DNA of 64,000 nucleotides from Pseudomonas fluorescens (GTDB taxonomy: Bacteria; Pseudomonadota; Gammaproteobacteria; Pseudomonadales; Pseudomonadaceae), in NCBI RefSeq assembly GCF_001307155.1, contig NZ_CP012830.1, positions 2,742,501 through 2,806,500 of the forward strand. Direction: 5' to 3'. Below are positions 1-9,932 of this stretch, one piece after another (position 1 is the first letter of the stretch; every line of letters starts with the position of its first letter). Position numbers and translations under genes: made by a program. The notes beneath the pieces are model-generated. The model had not been told where the DNA came from, made no database searches, and saw only the letters and a program-made list of their open reading frames with translations.

Positions 1-103
1 CAGGCGCTTTTTTTGCGTCTGAGGTATCGTGTCATGGCGGCTGTGCGTGGGACACCTTCGGGTGTGCCGGGTTCCTTGATTCCTGGTCGGTCAACCCGCG
101 TAC

Positions 104-164
104 AGCTGCCACCTTTTCGTTTGACCGCGGACGGTGGTAGCTCCAACAATCAAGGAGCTCCATC
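104..164 (+). promoter_or_regulatory. Folded 5' leader of the DUF6124 gene with two competing hairpins
   Basis: Bases 104-113 can pair with 133-142 (10 bp including one G-U). Bases 139-144 (AGCTCC) can pair with 154-159 (GGAGCT), which contains most of the Shine-Dalgarno AAGGAG at 152-157. The two stems share bases 139-142, so they exclude each other: the first leaves the ribosome binding site free and the second buries it. A further small hairpin (ACACC TTCG GGTGT) lies near 53-66. The pairing is read directly from the sequence; a regulatory role is inference. Confidence 0.5.
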
Positions 165-554
165 ATGATCAAAGAAACCCCTAATCCGCCCGAACACGAC
201 GACGTCTCCCCCTACGAATCCCTCGATTCAAAAAAGCTTCACGACGCCGCCCACCGCGCCCTCGATCACTACCTGAAACCCACCCTCGCCAAACTGCGCT
301 TCAGCGACCTGCGCTCAGACCGCTTGTTCAGTGTTTCACCCGACGTGGGCCTCGAAAGCCTGTTGGCCAATGCCTCGGAAGATCTGGCCTCGGTCAAGGT
401 CATGGCCGCCGACCTGGCATTCGAAATCGAGGGTTCGCGCCGCAGTGTGGCGCTGGCGATTTGCCGGATGGTCGATGGCGCTTTGTTGTTGGTGGACAAG
501 GCGCTGGATGACTACAACCCATCGGAGTCGGACCAGTTTTACGTCAAAGAATAG
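165..554 (+). CDS. DUF6124 family small protein
   Basis: This 129-residue protein has no signal peptide or membrane segment. Its second half, roughly residues 60-115, carries a pattern of alternating small and hydrophobic residues (LLANASEDLASV, DLAFEIEG, VALAICRMVDGALLLV). The same pattern occurs in the protein at 53984-54310, so the two are paralogs of a family that appears restricted to Pseudomonas and is now called DUF6124. The start at 165 is supported by AAGGAG 8 bases upstream. A bidirectional terminator separates it from ponA. No biochemical function is known to me; the N-terminal 40 residues are polar and acidic/proline rich and probably disordered. Confidence 0.8.
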   Translation: MIKETPNPPEHDDVSPYESLDSKKLHDAAHRALDHYLKPTLAKLRFSDLRSDRLFSVSPDVGLESLLANASEDLASVKVMAADLAFEIEGSRRSVALAICRMVDGALLLVDKALDDYNPSESDQFYVKE

Positions 555-574
555 AAGCGCGAAGTCCAGAAACT

Positions 575-611
575 AAAAAGCCCCGCCTTCAAACGAAGAG
601 CGGGGCTTTTT
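575..611. terminator. Bidirectional rho-independent terminator
   Basis: A perfect 12-base stem, AAAAAGCCCCGC at 575-586 and its complement at 600-611, encloses a 13-base loop. It has an A-run on the left and a T-run on the right, so it can end both the DUF6124 transcript (plus) and the ponA transcript (minus). Confidence 0.92.
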
Positions 612-626
612 GTTGGGGCTGCGCGA

Positions 627-3068
627 TCAGAACAGGTCGATCGGCGCCGCTTCGTCCGCGGGCAGTGGGCTGCCCGGTGCATTGCCGTTGCCCAGTTCGT
701 TGATCGATGGCGGGGAGTCTTCGGACTTGAACAGCTCGAAGTAGGCGCCAGGCGTGCTTGGGGTGGCTGCACGGCCGCTGACCGGGTCAACCCGCAGGCT
801 GAGGATGCCTTCCGGCTCGGCCTGGGTATGCGGTGGTTTGCCTTTGAGCGCGGCGCTCATGTAGTTCATCCAGATCGGCAGCGCCACGGTGCCGCCGAAC
901 TCGCGCTTGCCGAGGCTTTCCGGTTGGTCGAAACCGGTCCAGACCGTGGTCACATAATCGGCGTTGTAGCCCGAGAACCAGGCATCCTTGGATTCGTTGG
1001 TGGTCCCGGTCTTGCCCGCGATGTCGCTGCGGCCCATGGACAGGGCGCGACGTCCGGTACCGAGCTTGATCACGTCTTCGAGCATGCTGTTGAGGATGAA
1101 GGTGGTGCGCCCGTCGATGATCCGTTCTGCGACGGCCGGTGCTTGTACGGTGGTTTGCGCTGCCGGGGCTTCACCTGGCGTCGGGTTGACCGTAAAGGTG
1201 TTGCTCACCGGCGCTGCAATCCCGTTGCTGGCGATATCGCCCTTCGGCACGCTTGGCGGGTTGGCGACGAACAGCGTGTCACCGTTGCGGCTTTCGATCT
1301 TGTCGATGATGTACGGGGTGATCTTGTAGCCGCCGTTGGCAAAGGTGCTCCAGCCGGTGGCGATTTCCATTGGCGTCAGCGTTGCGGTACCCAGGGCCAG
1401 CGACAGGTTGCGCGGCAGGTCCTGCTTGTTGAAACCGAACTTGCTGATGTAGTCGATGGTGCGATCGACGCCCAGCGCCTGGAGCAGACGGATCGATACC
1501 AGGTTGCGCGACTTGTAGAGCGCTTCACGCATGCGGATCGGGCCGAGGAAGGTGTTGGTGTCGTTCTTCGGACGCCAGACCTTGTCCAGATACTCGTCGA
1601 CGAACACGATCGGGGCGTCGTTGACCAGCGTTGCCGGGGTGTAGCCGTTATCCAGCGCAGCGCTGTAGACGAATGGCTTGAAGCTCGAGCCCGGTTGGCG
1701 CTTGGCCTGCATGGCGCGGTTGTAGTTGCTCTGCTCGAACGCGAAGCCGCCGACCAGCGCGCGGATGGCGCCGTTTTGCGGGTCCAGCGAAACCAGTGCG
1801 CTTTGGGCGACCGGAATCTGGCTGAACTTCAGGGCGTTGTCCGCTTGGCGCTGTACGCGAATCAGGTCACCGACCTGGGCGACGTCCGATGGCTGCTTCG
1901 GTGCCGGGCCCATGCTGTTGGTGTTCAGAAACGGGCGCGCCCATTTCATGCTGTCCCAGCTGACATGTTCTTCGCCGTTGCGGGTCAGGACCTGCACGCC
2001 GTTTTTCTCGATCAGAGTGACGATGGCTGGTTCCAGGCCGCTGATGGTGCGCTGTTTGGTCAGTTCCGTGGCCCAGGCAGCAGGCGTCTTGCCTGGCAGG
2101 CGGGATTCAGGGCCGCGATAGCCGTGACGCTGGTCGTAGGTGATCAAGCCTTCATGGACGGCGGTGTTGGCCATTTCCTGAAGGTTGCTCGGCACGGTGG
2201 TGGTGACGCGGAAACCTTCGGTGTAGGCATCGCTGCCATAACGACCGACCATTTCGGCACGGGCCATTTCAGCGATGTACGGCGCGTTCACTTCCGGCGT
2301 CGGTACGTGATAGCTGGCGTTCAGCGGCTCGTTGATCGCGGCCTGATACGCCGCTTCGTCAATTTTCCCGAGCTTGTACATGCGGCCCAGGATCCAGTCG
2401 CGACGTTCTTTGCTGCGCGCCGGGTTGGCCAGCGGGTTGAAGCGCGAAGGGGCTTTCGGCAGGCCGGCGATCATCGCCATCTGCGCCAGGCTGACGTCGC
2501 GGATCGACTTGCCGTAATACACCTGCGCCGCCGCCTCGATGCCGTAAGCGCGGTTGCCCAGATAGATCTTGTTCACGTAGAGCTCAAGGATCTCGTCCTT
2601 GGTCAGCTGACGCTCGATTTGCAGGGCCAGGAGGATTTCCGTGGTCTTGCGCGAGAAGCTACGCTCGCTGGTGAGGAAGAAGTTCTTCGCCACCTGCATG
2701 GTGATGGTGCTGCCGCCGGATTGAATGTGTCCGCTTTTGACCAGTTGGCTCGCGGCACGCATCAGGCTGCTGGGGTCGACGCCATAGTGATTGGCGAAGT
2801 TGTCGTCTTCGGCACTGAGTAACGCATTGATGAAATTCGGTGGGATGTCGGCGAAGCGGATCGGCGTGCGGCGCATTTCGCCAAACTCGGCGATCAATTT
2901 GCCGTCGCTGCTGTAGACCCGCAAAGGAATCTGCAACTGAATGCTTCTCAGCGCCTCCACGGATGGCAATCCCGGACTAAGGTAAAGAAAAGCGCCGCTC
3001 AGACCGAGGAGCAGTCCGCAGAAAACGGCGACGATGGACCACCCGAAAAATTTCAGCAGACGAATCAA
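627..3068 (-). CDS. ponA: Penicillin-binding protein 1A, bifunctional transglycosylase/transpeptidase
   Basis: This enzyme polymerises lipid II into glycan strands and cross-links the peptides, anchored in the inner membrane and acting in the periplasm. The 813 residues match the usual PBP1A length. Residues 8-30 form an uncleaved N-terminal membrane anchor. The glycosyltransferase family 51 domain follows, with its catalytic glutamate in SAEDDNF near residue 87. A PBP1A-type OB insert precedes the transpeptidase domain, which has the nucleophile Ser in SSFK near residue 461 and the KTGT motif towards the C-terminus. It diverges from pilM, the arrangement seen across Pseudomonas and other gammaproteobacteria (mrcA next to the hof/pil genes). 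It is not part of the pilus machinery despite the adjacency. Confidence 0.96.
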   Translation of the reverse strand: MIRLLKFFGWSIVAVFCGLLLGLSGAFLYLSPGLPSVEALRSIQLQIPLRVYSSDGKLIAEFGEMRRTPIRFADIPPNFINALLSAEDDNFANHYGVDPSSLMRAASQLVKSGHIQSGGSTITMQVAKNFFLTSERSFSRKTTEILLALQIERQLTKDEILELYVNKIYLGNRAYGIEAAAQVYYGKSIRDVSLAQMAMIAGLPKAPSRFNPLANPARSKERRDWILGRMYKLGKIDEAAYQAAINEPLNASYHVPTPEVNAPYIAEMARAEMVGRYGSDAYTEGFRVTTTVPSNLQEMANTAVHEGLITYDQRHGYRGPESRLPGKTPAAWATELTKQRTISGLEPAIVTLIEKNGVQVLTRNGEEHVSWDSMKWARPFLNTNSMGPAPKQPSDVAQVGDLIRVQRQADNALKFSQIPVAQSALVSLDPQNGAIRALVGGFAFEQSNYNRAMQAKRQPGSSFKPFVYSAALDNGYTPATLVNDAPIVFVDEYLDKVWRPKNDTNTFLGPIRMREALYKSRNLVSIRLLQALGVDRTIDYISKFGFNKQDLPRNLSLALGTATLTPMEIATGWSTFANGGYKITPYIIDKIESRNGDTLFVANPPSVPKGDIASNGIAAPVSNTFTVNPTPGEAPAAQTTVQAPAVAERIIDGRTTFILNSMLEDVIKLGTGRRALSMGRSDIAGKTGTTNESKDAWFSGYNADYVTTVWTGFDQPESLGKREFGGTVALPIWMNYMSAALKGKPPHTQAEPEGILSLRVDPVSGRAATPSTPGAYFELFKSEDSPPSINELGNGNAPGSPLPADEAAPIDLF

Positions 3069-3167
3069 GGCTTTTGGACATCCAGGGTAAAGAATGAATT
3101 AGGCGTCAGGGCATTCAAGGTAAGCAAGGGTCGACCCGCGCTTGAGAAAGCGGAAAAAACGCTGGCC

Positions 3168-3203
3168 ATTATAAGCATTTTTCCGCCAAAAGCGCATTTG
3201 GCG
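3168..3203 (-). promoter_or_regulatory. Candidate ponA promoter with overlapping palindrome
   Basis: On the minus strand TATAAT lies at 3168-3173, about 100 bases upstream of ponA. Just upstream, CGCCAAA at 3184-3190 and TTTGGCG at 3197-3203 form a perfect 7-base inverted repeat with a 6-base spacer, where a -35 element would be. No good -35 is visible, which suggests activator dependence or a chance -10. The rest of the 3069-3281 divergent gap shows no other clear signal. Confidence 0.35.
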
Positions 3204-3254
3204 CCTCTGTCAAGACGCAGCTATTGAACGCAATGAATCATAAAGAGTCCGTAA

Positions 3255-4345
<1,091 letters not shown>

Positions 4346-4346
<1 letters not shown>

Positions 4347-4912
4347 TGGCGCGGATCAATCTTCTCCCTTGGCGCGAAGAGCTGCGTGAGGAGCGTCGCA
4401 AGCGCTTCCTGTTGGGGTTGGCCGGCGCGCTGGTGGCGGCGGTCGGGGTAATTTTGCTGGGTGATCACGCCATCAGCAGTGCGATTGATCGACAGGTCGC
4501 CCGCAACGATTACGTCGGCAAACAGATCGCCGTGCTGGATGACCGGATCAAGCAGATCAGCGATCTGAAAACCCGTCGTCGGCAACTCGTGGAGCGGATG
4601 CGGATCATCCAGGACTTGCAAGGCAATCGATCGGTCAGCGCACGTATTTTCGATCAACTGGCGCGCAGGCTGCCGGACGGGGTGTATTTCACCGACGTGA
4701 AGCTGGTTGATAAAACGCTGTCCATCAGCGGGGCGGCAGAGTCGAACAATCGCGTCTCGGAGTTGTTGCGCAACCTCGATGCCTCCGACCGGTTCGAGTC
4801 GCCGAACCTGACCGAGGTCAAAGCGACCACGGCCGGCGCGCTGGATCAGGCCAACGTGTTTCAGTTGACCGTTCGTCAGTCTCAACCGGCCGCAGCGGAG
4901 GACGCGAAATGA
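4346..4912 (+). CDS. pilN: Type IV pilus assembly protein PilN
   Basis: PilN is a bitopic inner-membrane protein that pairs with PilO and carries the PilM-binding cytoplasmic tail. The conserved INLLPWRE motif sits at residues 4-11. One membrane segment follows at about residues 24-44, then a coiled-coil stretch and a periplasmic ferredoxin-like domain. The length (188 residues) is typical. It overlaps pilM by one base and pilO by four bases, so translation of the three is probably coupled. Confidence 0.95.
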
Positions 4913-5532
4913 GCCCGTCCCAATGGTTCGAGGGGTTGCGCAAGGTCGATATCAACGACCTGGACCTGAACAACATAGGCTCCTGGCCCACGGCGATCAA
5001 AGGCCTGGCCAGCGGGCTGCTGATCGTGCTGGTGCTGGCGCTGGGTTACAGCTTTTACCTCAAGGATCTTGAAGATCAGCTTGAGCAGGCCCGCGCCGGG
5101 GAAGCCACCCTCAAGGAGCAGTTCGCGAGCAAGGCGCACATGGCGGCCAATCTGGAGCGCTACATCGAGCAGATGAAAGCAATGGAAACCTCCTTCGGCG
5201 TGCTCCTGCGGCAGTTACCCGGCGATACCGAGGTGCCCGGTCTGCTGGAAGATATCACTCGCACCGGATTGGGCAGCGGGCTGGAGTTTGAAGAGATCAA
5301 GCTGCTGCCGGAAGTCACCCAGCAGTTCTACATCGAGTTACCGATCCAGATCACTGTCACTGGCGCCTACCATGACCTGGCGACCTTCGTCAGTGGCGTC
5401 GCCAACCTCCCGCGGATCGTCACCCTGCACGATTTCAACGTCGAGCCGGTTGTTCCGGGCAGCGGCGCGAAACTGCGCATGAACATCCTGGCCAAGACTT
5501 ACCGCTACAACGACAAGGGGCTGCAGAAATGA
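4909..5532 (+). CDS. pilO: Type IV pilus assembly protein PilO
   Basis: PilO is the bitopic partner of PilN in the inner-membrane alignment complex that connects the motor to the secretin. It has a short cytoplasmic N-terminus, one membrane segment at about residues 28-48, a predicted coiled coil (KDLEDQLEQARAGEATLKEQ) and a periplasmic ferredoxin-like domain. The 207 residues fit the family. Its start overlaps the pilN stop (ATGA) and its stop overlaps the pilP start (ATGA). Confidence 0.95.
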   Translation: MSPSQWFEGLRKVDINDLDLNNIGSWPTAIKGLASGLLIVLVLALGYSFYLKDLEDQLEQARAGEATLKEQFASKAHMAANLERYIEQMKAMETSFGVLLRQLPGDTEVPGLLEDITRTGLGSGLEFEEIKLLPEVTQQFYIELPIQITVTGAYHDLATFVSGVANLPRIVTLHDFNVEPVVPGSGAKLRMNILAKTYRYNDKGLQK

Positions 5533-6056
5533 ACGCGGCCCGATGGTTTTCGCTGGCTGTGCTGCTGGGAGGGCTTGCCGGTTGTGGCAACGGTAACGAC
5601 TTCAGCGATCTGGACGCCTACATGAACGAGGTGCGTCTGCACCCGCCCGGCAAGATCGAGCCGGTGCCGACGTTCAGGTCCTACGAGACATTCACTTACA
5701 GTGCTGCGTCGTTGCGCAGTCCGTTTTCACCGCAGATCAGGGTCGACCTTGCAGGTCGAAAACCGGGGGCACGCAACGTCAAGCCCGATCCGAACCGGGT
5801 CAAGCAATACCTTGAAGGTTTCAACATCGAGCAGTTTGAAATGGTCGGCACTATTTCCAATGCGTCCGGCGCCTTTGCGCTGCTGCGCGGTGCCGGTGGG
5901 GTGCATCGGCTGAAGGTCGGTGACTACCTGGGGCGCAACGATGGCCGGATCGTGGCCATCAGCGACTCGCAAGTCGATGTGGTCGAAATCGTTCCCGATG
6001 GCCAAGGTGCCTGGCTGGAGCGAGCGCGGACTATTCCTTTGAAAGAGCACTCATAG
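5529..6056 (+). CDS. pilP: Type IV pilus assembly lipoprotein PilP
   Basis: PilP is an inner-membrane lipoprotein that binds PilNO and the N-domains of the secretin PilQ, bridging the periplasm. The lipobox LAGC places the acylated cysteine at residue 19. A disordered linker leads to the C-terminal beta-sandwich homology domain (about residues 95-160), with FEMVGTISNASGAFALLR as its recognisable core. The length (175 residues) is normal. It ends 13 bases before pilQ. Confidence 0.95.
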   Translation: MNAARWFSLAVLLGGLAGCGNGNDFSDLDAYMNEVRLHPPGKIEPVPTFRSYETFTYSAASLRSPFSPQIRVDLAGRKPGARNVKPDPNRVKQYLEGFNIEQFEMVGTISNASGAFALLRGAGGVHRLKVGDYLGRNDGRIVAISDSQVDVVEIVPDGQGAWLERARTIPLKEHS

Positions 6057-6069
6057 TGGAACTCGTATA

Positions 6070-8151
6070 ATGAACAGGATCTTCTCAACCCTCGGTTTTT
6101 CGCTATGGATGGCGCTGCTTTCTCCGATGGTGCAGGCAGCCAATCTCAAAGCGCTGGATGTCGCCGCGCTGCCGGGTGATCGCATCGAGTTGAAACTGGC
6201 TTTCGACGGGCCACCGCCCGCGCCTCATGGCTATACCACCGATCAGCCGGCACGCATCGCCCTTGATCTGCCGGGTGTGAGTAGCCAACTGGCGAGCAAG
6301 ACGCGGGATCTGGGAGGCGGCAACGCTCGCAGTGCGACAGTGGTCGAGGCCAAGGACCGCACCCGTTTGATCATCAACCTGACGCAGTTGACGCCTTACA
6401 GCACGCGAGTCGAGGGCAATACGCTGTTCGTGGTGGTTGGGCAGGCTGCTGCCGCTCAGAAACCCCGATCCGCGGCACCGCGAGTGGCGAGCGCCATGCC
6501 AGTGGCCGCCAAGACTTATGCTCCCGTGAGCAAGGCCATTCGCGGCGTGGACTTTCAGCGCGGTGCGCAGGGTGAAGGCAATGTCGTCATTGATTTATCA
6601 GACCCCGGTATCAGCCCGGACATCCAGGAGCGTGACGGCAAGATCATTCTCACCTTCGCCAAAACCCAGTTGCCCGAACGGTTGCGGGTTCGCCTGGACG
6701 TCAAGGATTTCGCCACGCCGGTGCAGTTCGTCAACGCCAGTGCGTCTGCCGATAAAGCGAGCATCAGCATCGAGCCCAGTGGTACATACGACTATTCGAC
6801 CTACCAGACCGACAACAAGCTGACCGTCAGTGTCCGCCCGATGACTGTCGACGATCTGCAGAAGCGCAACGCAGATCGTTTCGCCTACAGCGGTGAGAAG
6901 CTGTCGTTGAATTTTCAGGACATCGATGTGCGCTCGGTACTGCAACTGATCGCTGACTTTACCAACCTCAACCTGGTGGCCAGCGACACGGTGCAGGGCG
7001 GCATCACCTTGCGCCTGCAAAACGTGCCGTGGGATCAGGCGCTGGATCTGGTGCTCAAGACCAAAGGGTTGGACAAGCGCAAGATCGGTAACGTCTTGCT
7101 GGTAGCGCCGGCAGATGAGATTGCCGCCCGCGAGCGCCAGGAGCTGGAGTCGCGCAAACAGATCGCCGAGCTGGCGCCACTGCGCCGTGAGCTGTTGCAG
7201 GTCAACTACGCCAAGGCGGCGGATATCGCCAAGCTGTTCCAGTCGGTGACCAGCGCCGAGGCGAAAGTCGACGAGCGTGGTTCGATCACTGTCGACGAGC
7301 GAACCAACAATATCATCGCCTACCAGACCCAGGATCGCCTGGATGAGCTACGGCGAATCGTCGCTCAGCTGGATATTCCGGTACGCCAGGTGATGATCGA
7401 GGCGCGGATCGTCGAAGCCAACGTCGACTACGACAAAAGTCTCGGCGTGCGTTGGGGCGGCTCGGTCCGCAACAAGGGTAACTGGAATGCCTCCGGGGTC
7501 AGCAACGGGGCCAACGCCTCATCGACCATTGGTACGCCGGGCAGCACCAGTACCAACTCGCCGTTCGTCGATATGGGCGCGGCAGGGAATACATCGGGGA
7601 TCGGCATCGCCTTCATCACCGATAACGTGTTGCTGGACCTTGAGCTGACGGCCATGGAGAAGACCGGTAACGGGGAAATCGTCTCTCAACCCAAAGTGGT
7701 CACCTCCGACAAGGAAACCGCGAAGATCCTCAAGGGTACGGAAATCCCCTATCAGGAAGCCAGCTCCAGCGGCGCGACATCGGTGGCGTTCAAGGAGGCC
7801 TCGCTGTCTCTGGAGGTAACGCCACAGATCACCCCGGATAACCGCATCATCATGGAGGTCAAGGTCACCAAGGATGAGCCGGACTACCTGAACAAAGTGC
7901 AGGATGTGCCGCCGATCAAGAAGAACGAGGTCAATGCCAAAGTACTGGTCAACGATGGCGAAACCATCGTCATTGGTGGGGTTTTCTCAAATACTCAGAG
8001 CAAGGTTGTAGATAAGGTGCCATTTCTCGGTGATGTGCCGTATCTTGGCCGCCTTTTCCGGCGTGACGTGGTGTCGGAGAAAAAATCCGAGCTGCTGGTA
8101 TTTCTCACTCCGCGTATCATGAATAACCAGGCGATTGCTGTGAGTCATTGA
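6070..8151 (+). CDS. pilQ: Type IV pilus secretin PilQ
   Basis: PilQ is the outer-membrane channel through which the pilus emerges. A signal peptide ends near residue 23 (MVQAA). Two AMIN domains that bind peptidoglycan occupy roughly residues 25-260. N0 and N1 domains follow, and the C-terminal secretin domain ends with the conserved [16 protein letters not shown] Ser/Asn/Gly-rich insert at about residues 465-505 is the usual gate-region variability. The protein has 693 residues. A weakly spaced GTG 5 bases after its stop starts aroK, so aroK is likely co-transcribed. Confidence 0.96.
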   Translation: MNRIFSTLGFSLWMALLSPMVQAANLKALDVAALPGDRIELKLAFDGPPPAPHGYTTDQPARIALDLPGVSSQLASKTRDLGGGNARSATVVEAKDRTRLIINLTQLTPYSTRVEGNTLFVVVGQAAAAQKPRSAAPRVASAMPVAAKTYAPVSKAIRGVDFQRGAQGEGNVVIDLSDPGISPDIQERDGKIILTFAKTQLPERLRVRLDVKDFATPVQFVNASASADKASISIEPSGTYDYSTYQTDNKLTVSVRPMTVDDLQKRNADRFAYSGEKLSLNFQDIDVRSVLQLIADFTNLNLVASDTVQGGITLRLQNVPWDQALDLVLKTKGLDKRKIGNVLLVAPADEIAARERQELESRKQIAELAPLRRELLQVNYAKAADIAKLFQSVTSAEAKVDERGSITVDERTNNIIAYQTQDRLDELRRIVAQLDIPVRQVMIEARIVEANVDYDKSLGVRWGGSVRNKGNWNASGVSNGANASSTIGTPGSTSTNSPFVDMGAAGNTSGIGIAFITDNVLLDLELTAMEKTGNGEIVSQPKVVTSDKETAKILKGTEIPYQEASSSGATSVAFKEASLSLEVTPQITPDNRIIMEVKVTKDEPDYLNKVQDVPPIKKNEVNAKVLVNDGETIVIGGVFSNTQSKVVDKVPFLGDVPYLGRLFRRDVVSEKKSELLVFLTPRIMNNQAIAVSH

Positions 8152-8155
8152 TTCT

Positions 8156-8674
8156 GTGCGAAATTTGATTCTTGTTGGGCCGATGGGTGCTGGAAAAAGC
8201 ACCATCGGTCGCTTGTTGGCCAAAGAGCTGCGCCTGCCGTTCAAGGATTCCGATAAGGAAATTGAATTGCGCACGGGCGCCAATATCCCGTGGATCTTCG
8301 ACAAAGAAGGCGAGCCCGGCTTTCGCGACCGCGAGCAGGCGATGATCGCCGAGCTGTGCGCGCTTGATGGCGTGGTGCTGGCGACGGGTGGTGGCGCAGT
8401 GATGCGCGAAGCCAATCGTCGGGCGCTGCACGCTGGCGGGCGTGTGGTGTATCTGCATGCGTCCGTCGAGCAGCAGGTCGGGCGCACCGCGCGCGATCGC
8501 AATCGTCCTCTGCTGCGCACCGCCGATCCGGCAAAAACCCTCCGTGATCTGCTGGCATTACGCGATCCGCTGTATCGGGAGATCGCCGACCTGGTGGTGG
8601 AAACCGATGAGCGGCCGCCGCGGATGGTGGTCCTGGACATCCTGGAGCGCTTGCAGCAGCTGCCTCCCCGTTAA
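8156..8674 (+). CDS. aroK: Shikimate kinase
   Basis: This enzyme phosphorylates shikimate at the 3-hydroxyl, step five of the chorismate pathway, in the cytoplasm. The Walker A motif GPMGAGKST is at residues 8-16, the substrate-binding Asp region DSDKEIE follows near 31-37, and GGGAV near residue 80 contacts shikimate. The lid arginines lie in [11 protein letters not shown]. It starts with GTG at 8156, only 4 bases after pilQ. The pilQ-aroK-aroB order is conserved in many gammaproteobacteria. Confidence 0.96.
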   Translation: MRNLILVGPMGAGKSTIGRLLAKELRLPFKDSDKEIELRTGANIPWIFDKEGEPGFRDREQAMIAELCALDGVVLATGGGAVMREANRRALHAGGRVVYLHASVEQQVGRTARDRNRPLLRTADPAKTLRDLLALRDPLYREIADLVVETDERPPRMVVLDILERLQQLPPR

Positions 8675-8821
8675 TGCGCAGGACGAAATGCGCTATCCTC
8701 GGCTCCGGTCATGACCGTTCGAAGGTGTGGCGCATGACGGATGGGCAGCGTCACACACGCAGATGTTGTCAGTCGATAATGTAAGGCCGGACACCTGATT
8801 CCAACTTCACTGTGGGGACAC

Positions 8822-9922
8822 ATGCAGACACTTAAGGTCGATTTAGGCGAGCGAAGCTACCCGATCCATATTGGCGAGGGGTTGCTGGATCAGCCCGAAC
8901 TGCTGGCGCCGCATATCGCCGGGCGGCAAGTCGCGATCATCTCCAACGAGACCGTTGCGCCGCTGTATCTAGAGCGTCTGACCCGCAGCCTTGCACAGTT
9001 TTCGGTGATCTCCGTGGTTCTGCCTGACGGTGAAGCCTTCAAGAACTGGGAAACCCTGCAAACCATCTTTGACGGCCTGCTCACCGCTCGCCATGACCGC
9101 CGCACCACCGTGATCGCCTTGGGCGGCGGTGTGATAGGCGACATGGCCGGTTTTGCCGCTGCCTGTTACCAACGTGGTGTCGATTTCATCCAGGTTCCGA
9201 CCACCTTGCTGTCGCAAGTCGACTCTTCGGTGGGCGGCAAGACCGGCATCAACCACCCGTTGGGCAAAAACATGATTGGCGCCTTCTATCAACCGAACGT
9301 CGTGTTGATCGATACCGCAACGCTCAATACCTTGCCGGCTCGCGAGTTGTCGGCGGGTCTGGCGGAAGTCATCAAATACGGGTTGATCTGCGATGAGCCG
9401 TTCCTCACCTGGCTCGAAGACAACGTCGATCGGTTGCGGGCACTGGATCAAACGGCCCTGACCTACGCTATCGAACGCTCCTGCGCGGCCAAGGCTGCTG
9501 TGGTCGGTGCCGACGAACGCGAGTCTGGGGTGCGCGCTACGCTCAATTTGGGCCATACCTTCGGCCACGCCATCGAAACCCACATGGGCTATGGTGTCTG
9601 GCTACATGGTGAAGCGGTGGCTGCTGGCACTGTAATGGCCTTGGAAATGTCTTCGCGCCTGGGCTGGATCAGCGACCAGGAGCGTGATCGCGGCATTCGC
9701 CTGTTCCAGCGGGCCGGGTTGCCGGTCATCCCGCCTTCAGTGATGACCGAAGCCGATTTTCTCGAACACATGGCAATTGACAAGAAAGTAATCGACGGTC
9801 GTTTGCGACTGGTGTTGTTGCGCCGCATGGGCGAAGCCGTAGTGACCGACGATTATCCGAAAGAGGTTTTACAGGCCACGCTGGGAGCGGATTACCGCGC
9901 CCTGGCTCAGCTTAAAGGTTAA
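8822..9922 (+). CDS. aroB: 3-dehydroquinate synthase
   Basis: AroB converts DAHP to 3-dehydroquinate using NAD and a divalent metal, step two of the shikimate pathway. The nucleotide-binding [14 protein letters not shown] lies near residue 100, the conserved [20 protein letters not shown] near 128-147, and metal ligands are in [12 protein letters not shown]. The length (366 residues) is standard. A 147-base gap separates it from aroK, enough for its own promoter; I see no strong one. Confidence 0.96.
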   Translation: MQTLKVDLGERSYPIHIGEGLLDQPELLAPHIAGRQVAIISNETVAPLYLERLTRSLAQFSVISVVLPDGEAFKNWETLQTIFDGLLTARHDRRTTVIALGGGVIGDMAGFAAACYQRGVDFIQVPTTLLSQVDSSVGGKTGINHPLGKNMIGAFYQPNVVLIDTATLNTLPARELSAGLAEVIKYGLICDEPFLTWLEDNVDRLRALDQTALTYAIERSCAAKAAVVGADERESGVRATLNLGHTFGHAIETHMGYGVWLHGEAVAAGTVMALEMSSRLGWISDQERDRGIRLFQRAGLPVIPPSVMTEADFLEHMAIDKKVIDGRLRLVLLRRMGEAVVTDDYPKEVLQATLGADYRALAQLKG

Positions 9923-9932
9923 TAAGATCCCG

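Noticed and set aside
828..2822. Long plus-strand open frame of about 660 codons opposite ponA
   Set aside because: It is antisense to a clear PBP1A gene, has no domain, and its length is explained by high-GC codon bias opposite a real gene.
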